From JAKLKS01 sp964370855 (lineage in GTDB: Bacteria; Planctomycetota; JAJSAM01; JAKLKS01): a stretch of 46,359 bases of DNA. Positions 16,854 to 24,880 of the stretch are shown in pieces (within the stretch, counting starts at the first letter, position 1; each line of letters opens with the position of its first letter). Location: NCBI GenBank assembly GCA_964370855.1, contig CAYJMF010000029.1, forward strand, positions 1 to 46,359, given 5' to 3'. A program made the translations under genes and the position numbers. Below the pieces are notes generated by a model. That model ran no database searches. It was not told where the DNA came from and saw only the letters and a program-made list of their open reading frames with translations.

Positions 16854-19800
16854 ATGGTGCCAGCCAGCAACCCCCTGATAGATGAGATCTCCCGGCTCGG
16901 TCCGTCAGATCGGCGGCGGAGGCTCCTGACCGTCGGCCGCGACATGAAGGACGAGCCCGGACTCGAACAGCGAATCCAGGAACTCCACGCCGGGAGCGCG
17001 TTCGCGCGGGATGCAGCTCTCACACTGGCGGTGGCCGCAGGCCGGGCTTCCCATGTCCGGCTCGCCACGGTCGACCCGTCGCGCCACCTTCGCCTGCGCG
17101 CCGCGCGGGCGCTCCCGTGGATGGCCGGGGCGGAGGACATCGCCCCCTCGTTCGTGGAGGGCCTGCCTGCCGACGCACGTAAGGCGCTCCTGAGAGCGGT
17201 CGCGTTCCGCGCCCCGGTGGCCGCCGAGGGGCTGGTCGAGGCGCTTGCCACGAAGAGCCCGCACGATGCCGCGACGGCGCTCGTGGCCTGCGGCGCATCC
17301 ACCGTCCAGAGACTCCTCCCGGTCCTGGGCCACCGCGTCGGCATGTGGAGGATGCTCGTCCGCCGGCATCCGGAGGCCGTCCTCTCCTGGATCGAGGCCG
17401 AGATGAAGGCCGCGCCCTCCCGGGCCATCTGGAGGGTTTGGAGGAAGTTCTGGGCCCCCTTGCACCATCTCGCCGAGTTCCGCGGCGAGGCCACCCTCGA
17501 CTTCGTCGTGCGCTGGGCTCCGGTGGACACCATCCCCGAATGCGTCGCGGGACGCATCGGGAGTTGGACCCGCGCGTACCCGTCCAAGGTGTTCCGCCTT
17601 CTGATGCGCCCCGGCTACCGCGCGGAGCTCGTAGGTCAGGGACTACCTCGGGCGGTCGCTCGCGAGGCCAGGCACTTCTCCGACAAGGAGATGGACTCCC
17701 TTGCGGAGGCGCTCGCCGAGAGCCCCTACCACCTCGCCGCGCTCCTCAAGCGACTCGCACCTTCTCGCCGTGCCGGACCATTCGAGGCGGCCCGGCGGGC
17801 CTCCGGCAAGGCGGACGTTCTCTGGCCCGACCCGCTCCTGGAGGTGCTTCCCCACCAGGTGCGTCACCGGGAGGTGCGCCGGATGCTCGAGTGGGAGCAC
17901 ATCAAGGAGGACCCTGCTCGACGCCTGGACCTCCTGAGGTACCTGGATCTCGGAACCACCCGGGCGGAGCTCGAGGCGGACTGCCGGGCGGGGGACGTCA
18001 CGGTGCGGGCCACCGCCTACTGCCGGCTGATCAATGCCACGGGAGCGCAGAGGGGAGAGACGACGGCAACGCTCCGCTTCCTGGAGAAGGGGCGGGCCGA
18101 GAGGGACGAGGTGCGGTTCAACATCCTGGGCTCCCTCGCCGACCTTCCGCCCCGGCGGTTCCAGGAGGCGGATGCCGCTTCCCTGACCTCCCTGCTCCGG
18201 GCGGCCGCCGACGCCCAGGACCTCTCCCATGGAACGGCAACGGCCGCGGGGAACTTCGCCCTCCGCCTCCTCGATGTCCAGGCCGACCCGGCGCTGGCGG
18301 ACGTGGGGCTCGACGCGGTGGTGAGGCTCGTTCGGCGCACCGGGCAATCGGTGGTGTCCCTGGAGCGGGGGCGGGTGGCCCCTGGTACGGCGGATCGAGT
18401 GGCGAAGGCCCTCCTGCCCGTTCTCGAGGAGTTCCGCCGCCGGGGGAGCCACCAGACCGTGCTGGCGCTGACTTCGGGACTGGACCCCGCCGGGCAAGCC
18501 CTCGCGACACTCGATCCCTTCCTCGAGGCGGCGACGAAGTCGGCCGACACGCCCCAGGCGCGTCAAGCCATCGAGTACTGGCTGCGTCCTCCGCGCACGC
18601 GGGAGGCCCGAATCCGCTCCCTCCTTGACGAGGACCGGAGCGTTGTGGAGATCTGGACGATTCTGTCCCACCTCTCGCGCTGCAGGCCGGACTGGATGGT
18701 GGAGGTCCTGCTGGCTCCTGAAGTCGGGGGGAGGTTCCGGCAGCCGGACGCGCCCTGGGCTCCGGAGGTACACGGTTCCATGGACCACTGGGCGCCCCGC
18801 CAGCTCGAGGCCTACGGCGCGCGCTGGCGAGCCTTCGCCGTGGACGCGGATCGGGACATCGGTTTCCGGGTGGCGGCGATCCGGGCCATGTCCCGTACCC
18901 CGGATGCAAGGGCCCGGGACTTCGAAGGAATCCTCGGAAGCGGGGAGGTCGCGCTCGTCGATGCCGCGCTCACCGCCCTGGGACGCCTGGACGACGGGAC
19001 GGGCGTGGAGGGGATGCTCCCGTCCCATCTGTCCGGCGATCATGTACACGCGGCCATGGCGGCGCTCCGGCGCCGCGCCTGGTGCATGGCGCCCGCCGCC
19101 AGGGATGAACTGCTCCACCGCTCGCTGGCACGGGAGGACCTCAAGCTCGCCGCCCGCAAGGATCTGGTCCTCCTGCTTTCCGTATTCGGTGGCGAGCAGA
19201 ACTTCCGGAAGGTCGTCGCCCTTGGAAATGCCGAGACACTCCACCGCGACCTGCGGATCTCCGCGGGCGTAGCGGCTCGGAGCTTCCTTCCCCGGCCCGA
19301 GGCATGGTCGGTGCTCGATCGCCTGGCGAAGTCGGCGGACCTCGACGAGGCGACGAGCCTCCTCAATCAGGATCCCGATCTCCTCGGGACCGAGGAGCGC
19401 CTCCGGTACGCGGCCCTGGTCGCCGCCGTAGCGCGACATCCGCACGTGAACGCCAGGCACCAGGCCTTCAGCAAGTTCCCCGAGTGGTCGCCGGGCATGG
19501 AGGGTGTGTTCGCGGACATGGCGTCGGCGCGCATCGGAGACATGACGCAGGGGCACGACTGGCGAGCCGCGGTGTCCGCGCTCGTCGATACCTGCATCGG
19601 AGGAAAGGGCTCGAAGCAACTACTCGGCGCCCTGAGGACCCTCCAGGACTCCCCGAAGGAATCCCTGTTCGATGCCACGCCTCGCCGGGACCGTCCTGCC
19701 CGCCAGCGACTGCGAGCGCTGGTCGAGGGGGTGGTCGACCTGCACTGGGTCTATCGGCGTCACCTGGTGGGCCTTCTGGACGGGATGGCCGGGCAACTGA

Positions 19801-20225
19801 AGGATGAACCGACGCTCTCCGCCATGGAGGCCCGCGTGCGTGCGGCCGCGATCTTCTGGGACTCTGCCGATGCCGGGACGCGCTGCCTGGAGATGGCCAA
19901 CGATGCGGAAGAGGAGCCATCCCGCGTCCTGGAAGCGCGCGACGCCCTGGACCGGGAGCTCGGCCGCAGGGAAGCGAACTGGGCCGTGGAGGAGTTGCTC
20001 CCGGTGGCGGATGCACTGATCGTCCGGTCCTCGCGCACGGGTGTCGCCCAGGTTCTGGGCCGGCGGACTCCGGCGGCGGCCTACCTGGCCCTCGTCCTCG
20101 TCACCCACGCCGGCAAGCGCGCCGAGTGGACCGAGGCGACGGCCTCCCGGTTGCGCACACTTCGAGCCCATCGGGACATCGGCGTACGCAAGGCGGCCCT
20201 CGAAGTCTTCACCTGCCAGGAGTGA
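16854..20225 (+). CDS. giant HEAT/ARM-like helical-repeat protein
   Basis: 1123 residues without signal peptide or membrane span, so cytoplasmic. The sequence is almost entirely amphipathic helices in HEAT/ARM-like pairs (RLATVDPSRHLRLRAARALP, GFRVAAIRAMSRTPDARARD, VALVDAALTALGRLDDG, HRDIGVRKAALEVF). No nuclease, ATPase or other catalytic motif was found; such proteins usually serve as scaffolds, sensors or nucleic-acid binding solenoids. The ATG at 16854 is preceded by GGGAGAG. The next gene, a PIN-like protein, follows within about 40 bases on the same strand, so the two form a likely operon. It starts about 50 bases after the Rep remnant and is embedded in accessory DNA. A two-gene defence or toxin-like unit is possible; the function is unknown. 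Confidence 0.75.
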   Translation: MVPASNPLIDEISRLGPSDRRRRLLTVGRDMKDEPGLEQRIQELHAGSAFARDAALTLAVAAGRASHVRLATVDPSRHLRLRAARALPWMAGAEDIAPSFVEGLPADARKALLRAVAFRAPVAAEGLVEALATKSPHDAATALVACGASTVQRLLPVLGHRVGMWRMLVRRHPEAVLSWIEAEMKAAPSRAIWRVWRKFWAPLHHLAEFRGEATLDFVVRWAPVDTIPECVAGRIGSWTRAYPSKVFRLLMRPGYRAELVGQGLPRAVAREARHFSDKEMDSLAEALAESPYHLAALLKRLAPSRRAGPFEAARRASGKADVLWPDPLLEVLPHQVRHREVRRMLEWEHIKEDPARRLDLLRYLDLGTTRAELEADCRAGDVTVRATAYCRLINATGAQRGETTATLRFLEKGRAERDEVRFNILGSLADLPPRRFQEADAASLTSLLRAAADAQDLSHGTATAAGNFALRLLDVQADPALADVGLDAVVRLVRRTGQSVVSLERGRVAPGTADRVAKALLPVLEEFRRRGSHQTVLALTSGLDPAGQALATLDPFLEAATKSADTPQARQAIEYWLRPPRTREARIRSLLDEDRSVVEIWTILSHLSRCRPDWMVEVLLAPEVGGRFRQPDAPWAPEVHGSMDHWAPRQLEAYGARWRAFAVDADRDIGFRVAAIRAMSRTPDARARDFEGILGSGEVALVDAALTALGRLDDGTGVEGMLPSHLSGDHVHAAMAALRRRAWCMAPAARDELLHRSLAREDLKLAARKDLVLLLSVFGGEQNFRKVVALGNAETLHRDLRISAGVAARSFLPRPEAWSVLDRLAKSADLDEATSLLNQDPDLLGTEERLRYAALVAAVARHPHVNARHQAFSKFPEWSPGMEGVFADMASARIGDMTQGHDWRAAVSALVDTCIGGKGSKQLLGALRTLQDSPKESLFDATPRRDRPARQRLRALVEGVVDLHWVYRRHLVGLLDGMAGQLKDEPTLSAMEARVRAAAIFWDSADAGTRCLEMANDAEEEPSRVLEARDALDRELGRREANWAVEELLPVADALIVRSSRTGVAQVLGRRTPAAAYLALVLVTHAGKRAEWTEATASRLRTLRAHRDIGVRKAALEVFTCQE

Positions 20226-20261
20226 AGGAGAGGGAATTCCTCCTGGACTTGGAGGTGCTAC

Positions 20262-21131
20262 ATCGTTCGATACAGCCGGAGAGAGAAGGGGGTCCTCATC
20301 GAGGCCGCGATCCTGCCCCCGAATGTCTATCTCGACAACTGGGCCTACATCGACCTCGCCAAGGACAAGGTCCTGGGGCCACGGTTCGCGGACGAGATGA
20401 GACGAGGGGGCACCCTGCTCTACTCGCTTGCCAACTTCATGGACCTTGCCAAGGCCCGGCCGGAAACCCAGGACTCCGTTCTCGCCTACCTGGAGGGATT
20501 CGGGGATCGGTGGTTCCCGTTGAACCCCATCGCCGCCGAAGTGATCCTGCGAGAGCAGGCGCCGACCCCAGGCCGCCCGCCCTGCTTCGATGACGCGCTG
20601 CTCACCGGGGCCTTCCCGCTGATTACTTCGAAGAAGGAGCGTGATAGGCCCTACGGGTCAGTGTCCCTTCGAGCGTATGCATCCCAGTGCCGAGGTACCG
20701 GGATACGGAAGATGGTCTGCGATCGGATGGTGGAGTGGGGACGGAAGATCCAAGTCCAGGTGGAGGAGGGGCGTCGGAGGTGGAAGGACGACCCCGAGTT
20801 CCGCAAGAGAGTCGGGTCTGAGTTGCCGTTCGACCCCGCACGACCCACTGGGTCGATCTACACGCGCCTGATCCGGTCCTTCTACAAGGGGACGTTCACG
20901 TTCTCGGAGAACCACCTGCTCGACCTGATCCACACCGTGGTCCCAATCGCGTACGGGACATTCGTGCTCCTGGATGGGCACTGGAAGGAGCAGGTCCGCC
21001 AACTCGGGCTTCCCAGCCCCAGTGCATTTGTCTACGACAAGGGAGGTTTGGAGGGGTTTCTGCTCGATCTGGCCCGGTGTCCTCGACCGGCCGTGGTCCT
21101 TCCACAAGCGGCAAGGAGGAACAAGGGGTGA
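20262..21131 (+). CDS. PIN-like domain protein (putative RNase), start uncertain
   Basis: About 289 residues if translation begins at the ATC at 20262. The first ATG in frame (20397) would delete the best-conserved part. The segment NVYLDNWAYIDLAKDKVLG followed by LLYSLANFMDLAKA looks like the first strand, acidic residue (Asp at 20334) and helix of a PIN-like nuclease fold. Later come FDDALLTGAFPLI and the C-terminal VPIAYGTFVLLDGHWKEQV, which fits the last acidic strand. PIN domains are Mg-dependent RNases. GGAGG (20251-20255) lies 6 bases before ATC 20262; CTG 20313 is another candidate start. The gene sits 36 bases after the giant HEAT protein and is probably co-translated with it. The PIN assignment rests on motif spacing only. 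Confidence 0.55.
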   Translation: MVRYSRREKGVLIEAAILPPNVYLDNWAYIDLAKDKVLGPRFADEMRRGGTLLYSLANFMDLAKARPETQDSVLAYLEGFGDRWFPLNPIAAEVILREQAPTPGRPPCFDDALLTGAFPLITSKKERDRPYGSVSLRAYASQCRGTGIRKMVCDRMVEWGRKIQVQVEEGRRRWKDDPEFRKRVGSELPFDPARPTGSIYTRLIRSFYKGTFTFSENHLLDLIHTVVPIAYGTFVLLDGHWKEQVRQLGLPSPSAFVYDKGGLEGFLLDLARCPRPAVVLPQAARRNKG

Positions 21132-21223
21132 GAAACCAGGCCAATACCCCTTGCTCGAAGCAGCAGGTTCTGAAGTCCGGGCATCTGCTCCCATCCCCGT
21201 CCGTTAGGCTCCTGGAAGACCCC

Positions 21224-23638
21224 ATGCGCCTGACACCTCTCGCCGTCCTGTCGGCCGCCGTCCTGCTTGGCCCGCTCCCCGCGCGCGGGCAGGAGGTTCC
21301 GGGGGCCCCCGCCCCTCCTGCCGCTGCCCCCGCCGCGGAGGACCCCGCCGTCCATGACCTGTACGCATGGTTCGACGGGCTCCACCTCTGGAACCTCGAG
21401 GGCCGCCCCCTGGTCTCCTTCACGATCGGAGCCTGGAGCCGCACCACGCCACCCGAGGCAACCGTCTTCCAGGGGTTCCTCCTCTCCGAGGACGGCGACG
21501 ACTTCCGGATCCTCTTCCTCGACGGCAGGACCTACGACCTCCACCGGTCTCCGGGCCGGGAACCCTCCGCCGCCGGCGCCGATCGGGTCGGGTGGAGTCC
21601 GCTCGATCTTGAGACCCATGCCCGGGAGGTCCTCACCTATCCGGGGGAGGGCGGCCGGGAGCGGCCCCCGGTCTTCGCCCCCGACGACACCGTCCGCCTG
21701 TTCCTTCTCTCCCGGGCCTGCCGGGAGAGGGGGCTCACGGACCTCGGGCGGCGCCTCCTCCTGGCCACCGGCATGACCCGGAACATGGAGATCGCGGAGG
21801 GGTGCCGCAGGGTGCGGCACTACTTGGAGAAGAGGCTCTCCTTCTCCTACCTGGACTGGATCGAAAGCTCCCGGACCGCGGGGCGGGAGACCCGGGCGAA
21901 CCTCCTTCCCCTCCTGCGCCGGATCCCCGAAGCGTTCCCCGGGACCAGGGCGGCGGAGGCCGCCGCAAGGACGGCGGCCGTCCTGGAGCGGATGACGGCC
22001 GAGGAGAAGGACCACACCCCCCCCAAGGGCTTCCCCGACGCCTGCCCGCGGGAGGCGGCCGCCCGTGAGTGGATCTGGCGGCTCCGGGACCTCACCTCCG
22101 ACCAGTGGTCCTACGAGGAGGCCGCCAATCCGTACCGGCCCCCGGAGCCGGGGGATCCCTCCCCGGCCCACCGCCTCGCCGCCCTCGGTGTCGATGCGGT
22201 CCCCGCCCTGCTGGAAGTTTGGGACGACGATCGGGTCACCCGGTGCCGCGAGACCATGCGCCACTTCTCGACCCTGACGCAGACCTTCGGCGACATCGCC
22301 CAACAAGTAGTGCTCCGGATCGCGGGTCAGTGGTTCACGAACCGGGACGCCGCCGAAGCCTGGTGGAAGAGGGTCCGGGAGCGGGGATACGAGGCGGTCC
22401 TCGCCGAGGGCGTCACCGGGGGAGGGCCGGAGTCCGTGGCACAGGCGCGGATCCTCCTCCAGTCCTTCCCGCGCAGCGCGGTGGAGGTCCTGGCGAGAGG
22501 GATCGCGGCCGCCGGCAACGAGGGCGTCCGCGAACAGCTCGTCGAGATCCTCGGCGGAGTCGAGGGAGACGGTCCCCTGCCCGCGCTCATCTGGGAGGCG
22601 GCCTCCGGCCCCTCCATCGCGGCACGGGTCGCCGCGGCCGAGGCCCTCCTCCGCAGGGGGCGGCTCGAATCCGTCGAGGGACTCGTCGAGGCGTGGAAGC
22701 GGGTGAAGGGGCAGTACGGGACGGACCGCCTGATCCTGTTCCTCGCCGCCTGCGGGCGCCTCGACGCGCTGCGGGCCCTCGGCGAGCCCCTCGACCGGAT
22801 TCCTCCGCCCTTCCGGATCGAGGTCCTGGAGGCGATCCACCGCGCCGCCGACGGCAGCGGGGCGGGACCGCCCCCGGGAGGGGAGTGGCGGGAGGAGGCG
22901 CAGCGGATCCTGGCGGGGAGGCTCCTCGACCGGGAGATTTGGATGGGCACCCTCCGGGGTATCGGGGACCTCTCCTACCGCGACCCGCGGGTCTGCGACG
23001 TGGCCGCCGCCATCCTCGGGCGGCTCCGGGGAACCCCGGACGCGGTGGACTTCGCCGCCTCCCCCTCCGCCCGGGACCGCGCCTGCCTCCGGCTGGCCAA
23101 CGCGTGGAGGAGGGAGCAGGGGCTGGCGGCCCTGCCCGAGCCGGCGCGCCTCCCCGCCGCGCACGCTCCCTGGGCGATTCGCGAGGCCGCGGCCGGACCC
23201 GGGTCCGTGGAACTCCCGCCGACGGTGAAGGGACTCCTCGACCGCCTCCGGGGGAAGGACCTCCATCCCGAGGAGGTGGTCGGACTGCTCGTCCAGTCCC
23301 TGAAGACCCTGCCGGAGAGCGCGGAGGGGCTCGACCTCTTCCTCGAGCGGCCGGAGGACGGGAGCGGAGCCGCCCTCCTGCTGACGCTCCTTCCGGTGGG
23401 GACGGTCTGGCGCCCCTCCATGGAGGGCTGGCCCGAGAGGTCGGACCGCGGCGGGTGGGAGCACACGGAGATGGTGGTGAGGTCGGGGCAGTCTCTCCGT
23501 GGAGCCTTCGGGTCCTCGACCGAGGAGTACCTCGAGGCGCCCGCCGGGTGGGAGGACCTCGCCGCCGCGATGGCGGACGCACTGAAGGCCGGCCCCGGGG
23601 AGCCCGTCGAGGTGCGGGTCCGGGTGATGCGCGACTAG
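21224..23638 (+). CDS. large exported helical-repeat (HEAT-like) protein
   Basis: 804 residues. A signal peptide (MRLTPLAVLSAAVLLGPLPA) and an Ala/Pro linker are followed by a small beta domain (residues about 45-120: LHLWNLEGRPLVSFTIGAW, DDFRILFLDGRTYDL). A long helical part follows with alternating helices (VAQARILLQSFPRSAVEVLA, ARVAAAEALLRRGRLESVEG) that resembles degenerate HEAT repeats. No catalytic motif is visible. The ATG at 21224 is chosen for the signal peptide. Composition matches the chromosomal genes at 1-12 kb rather than the accessory genes beside it. Its stop is 22 bases before the second tRNA remnant. The function is not recognised; a periplasmic scaffold is the simplest guess. 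Confidence 0.75.
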   Translation: MRLTPLAVLSAAVLLGPLPARGQEVPGAPAPPAAAPAAEDPAVHDLYAWFDGLHLWNLEGRPLVSFTIGAWSRTTPPEATVFQGFLLSEDGDDFRILFLDGRTYDLHRSPGREPSAAGADRVGWSPLDLETHAREVLTYPGEGGRERPPVFAPDDTVRLFLLSRACRERGLTDLGRRLLLATGMTRNMEIAEGCRRVRHYLEKRLSFSYLDWIESSRTAGRETRANLLPLLRRIPEAFPGTRAAEAAARTAAVLERMTAEEKDHTPPKGFPDACPREAAAREWIWRLRDLTSDQWSYEEAANPYRPPEPGDPSPAHRLAALGVDAVPALLEVWDDDRVTRCRETMRHFSTLTQTFGDIAQQVVLRIAGQWFTNRDAAEAWWKRVRERGYEAVLAEGVTGGGPESVAQARILLQSFPRSAVEVLARGIAAAGNEGVREQLVEILGGVEGDGPLPALIWEAASGPSIAARVAAAEALLRRGRLESVEGLVEAWKRVKGQYGTDRLILFLAACGRLDALRALGEPLDRIPPPFRIEVLEAIHRAADGSGAGPPPGGEWREEAQRILAGRLLDREIWMGTLRGIGDLSYRDPRVCDVAAAILGRLRGTPDAVDFAASPSARDRACLRLANAWRREQGLAALPEPARLPAAHAPWAIREAAAGPGSVELPPTVKGLLDRLRGKDLHPEEVVGLLVQSLKTLPESAEGLDLFLERPEDGSGAALLLTLLPVGTVWRPSMEGWPERSDRGGWEHTEMVVRSGQSLRGAFGSSTEEYLEAPAGWEDLAAAMADALKAGPGEPVEVRVRVMRD

Positions 23639-23660
23639 GAGGTCAAGAGAACGACTGTGG

Positions 23661-23705
23661 CTGTCAATCGCGGGGGCATAGGTTCGAGTCCTACTCGGAG
23701 AACCG
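23661..23705 (+). other. tRNA-Asn/Asp-like 3' half, probable attachment-site scar
   Basis: The plus strand reads anticodon loop CTGTCAA (GUC as it stands), stem strand TCGCG, variable loop GGGGC, T-arm ATAGG TTCGAGT CCTAC, acceptor strand TCGGAGA and ACCG. The T-arm outer pair is mismatched, and the expected 5' acceptor strand TCTCCGA and D-arm are absent upstream. A GUC anticodon would mean Asp, but the discriminator is A and the remainder looks more like tRNA-Asn (GUU), so the identity is open. As with the Thr remnant, similarity begins at the anticodon loop and the fragment directly follows a gene stop. Confidence 0.55.
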
Positions 23706-23836
23706 CCACGCGATAACGTCAAACACGGCCTCGTCGCGTACTCTGACTCCCGGTACACTGATTTGCGGGAGCAAACGACCGTCGCGCAGGCGCGCCACAC
23801 ACTTCGGCGTCTGCTGCCCTCGGACCTGGGCGCACA

Positions 23837-24880
23837 CTAGCCGGCGACGACGAACGCGACGCTGAATCGCGCGCGAGTCACTGCGACGTAGAAACGATCC
23901 GGCGCCTTCAACTTCGACGCGTCGCGGTGCTTCAGGTATTCCAGCATAGGTTTCGTCGGGAACAGCAGGACTCGATCGAATGTGCTCCCCTTCGCGACAC
24001 CGATGTTCATCGCGGTCAAACCGCGTGTGTCCGCATTCTTGTCGTGCCGGAGCACCACGGGCGAGTAGCGCCTGCAATACTCAGCCGCGCTTGACGGATC
24101 GATCTCAAACACGCCATCATGACCTGTCGCGCTATCGTTCCTCGACCGGCTCGCAGGCAACCCTGGATGGAGAGCGTCGGCGAAGTCGCAGATGGCTTGG
24201 TTGCAGCGGAAGTTCTCATTCCGCTCGACCACTTTGCAGAGGCCCGCCCTCTCCTGCTCCCGCAGCCAGGCGACGATCCCTTGGCCACGGAACGCCTTGT
24301 TCCTCCGGCCGGTGTTCGTCGCGAGCGTGCTCTGACGAGGATCCCCAACCATCGTGACTGCAATGCTGGAGTTGAGCATCAGCCTCAGCACGTCTAGGTC
24401 GTAGCCACCCAGGTCCTGCACCTCGTCAACGAACACGAGTCGGAAGTTGCGCTCCAGTCGTCGCACGACCGATCCGTCTGAGCGTTTGTTAGCCTCGCAG
24501 ACGAAGTCGGACACCGAGTTCCGATACAGGTCGCGATTCCCGTCGCAAAAGTAGGGTAGTCCGGCGGCTCGGGCGGTGTACTTGCTCCGTTGCCCTTTGA
24601 AGTTCAGACTTCTCAGCGTGTTCGGGCGTTCCGTGATGACGCGCTGATACGGCCGCGCGCACTGATTGATGAGAAAGGTGAACCATCCGAGGACCGAGAT
24701 GTGCCGTGGTACGACCCCAGCGCGCGCCTGCAAGCGCTTGACAATCTGGCGCTGATTCTCATTCGTGTAGGTGGTGATCAGCGTCCGCTGCGGGGACGCC
24801 GCCAACGCCGCGTCGATGATCTCCTGCGTCTTTCGACCACCCGCACAGGCGACGACCGCGAGGTTATTAGGAGATGGCAC
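23837..24880 (-). CDS. gajB: UvrD-like superfamily 1 helicase, GajB-like
   Basis: 347 residues from GTG 24880. All SF1A helicase motifs appear in order: Walker A ACAGGRKT (about 11-18), Ia TTYTNENQRQI, DEVQD box (152-156), MVGDPRQSTL, NFRCNQAICDFADAL, VAKGSTFDRVLL and VAVTRAR. It overlaps the 3' end of the OLD-family gene by 14 bases, so translation is coupled. An OLD/TOPRIM nuclease followed by UvrD-like GajB defines the Gabija anti-phage system. The protein is shorter than the studied Bacillus GajB (494 residues, from memory), and Walker A has Arg where Gly or Ser is usual before Lys-Thr, though Lys and Thr are kept. Base composition is lower in G+C than the flanks, which points to transfer. 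Symbol by analogy. Confidence 0.75.
   Translation of the reverse strand: MPSPNNLAVVACAGGRKTQEIIDAALAASPQRTLITTYTNENQRQIVKRLQARAGVVPRHISVLGWFTFLINQCARPYQRVITERPNTLRSLNFKGQRSKYTARAAGLPYFCDGNRDLYRNSVSDFVCEANKRSDGSVVRRLERNFRLVFVDEVQDLGGYDLDVLRLMLNSSIAVTMVGDPRQSTLATNTGRRNKAFRGQGIVAWLREQERAGLCKVVERNENFRCNQAICDFADALHPGLPASRSRNDSATGHDGVFEIDPSSAAEYCRRYSPVVLRHDKNADTRGLTAMNIGVAKGSTFDRVLLFPTKPMLEYLKHRDASKLKAPDRFYVAVTRARFSVAFVVAG

Noticed and set aside
23641..23706. A complete tRNA gene downstream of the exported helical protein
   Set aside because: The 5' acceptor strand and D-arm are absent and the T-stem outer pair is mismatched, so only a 3' half is present.
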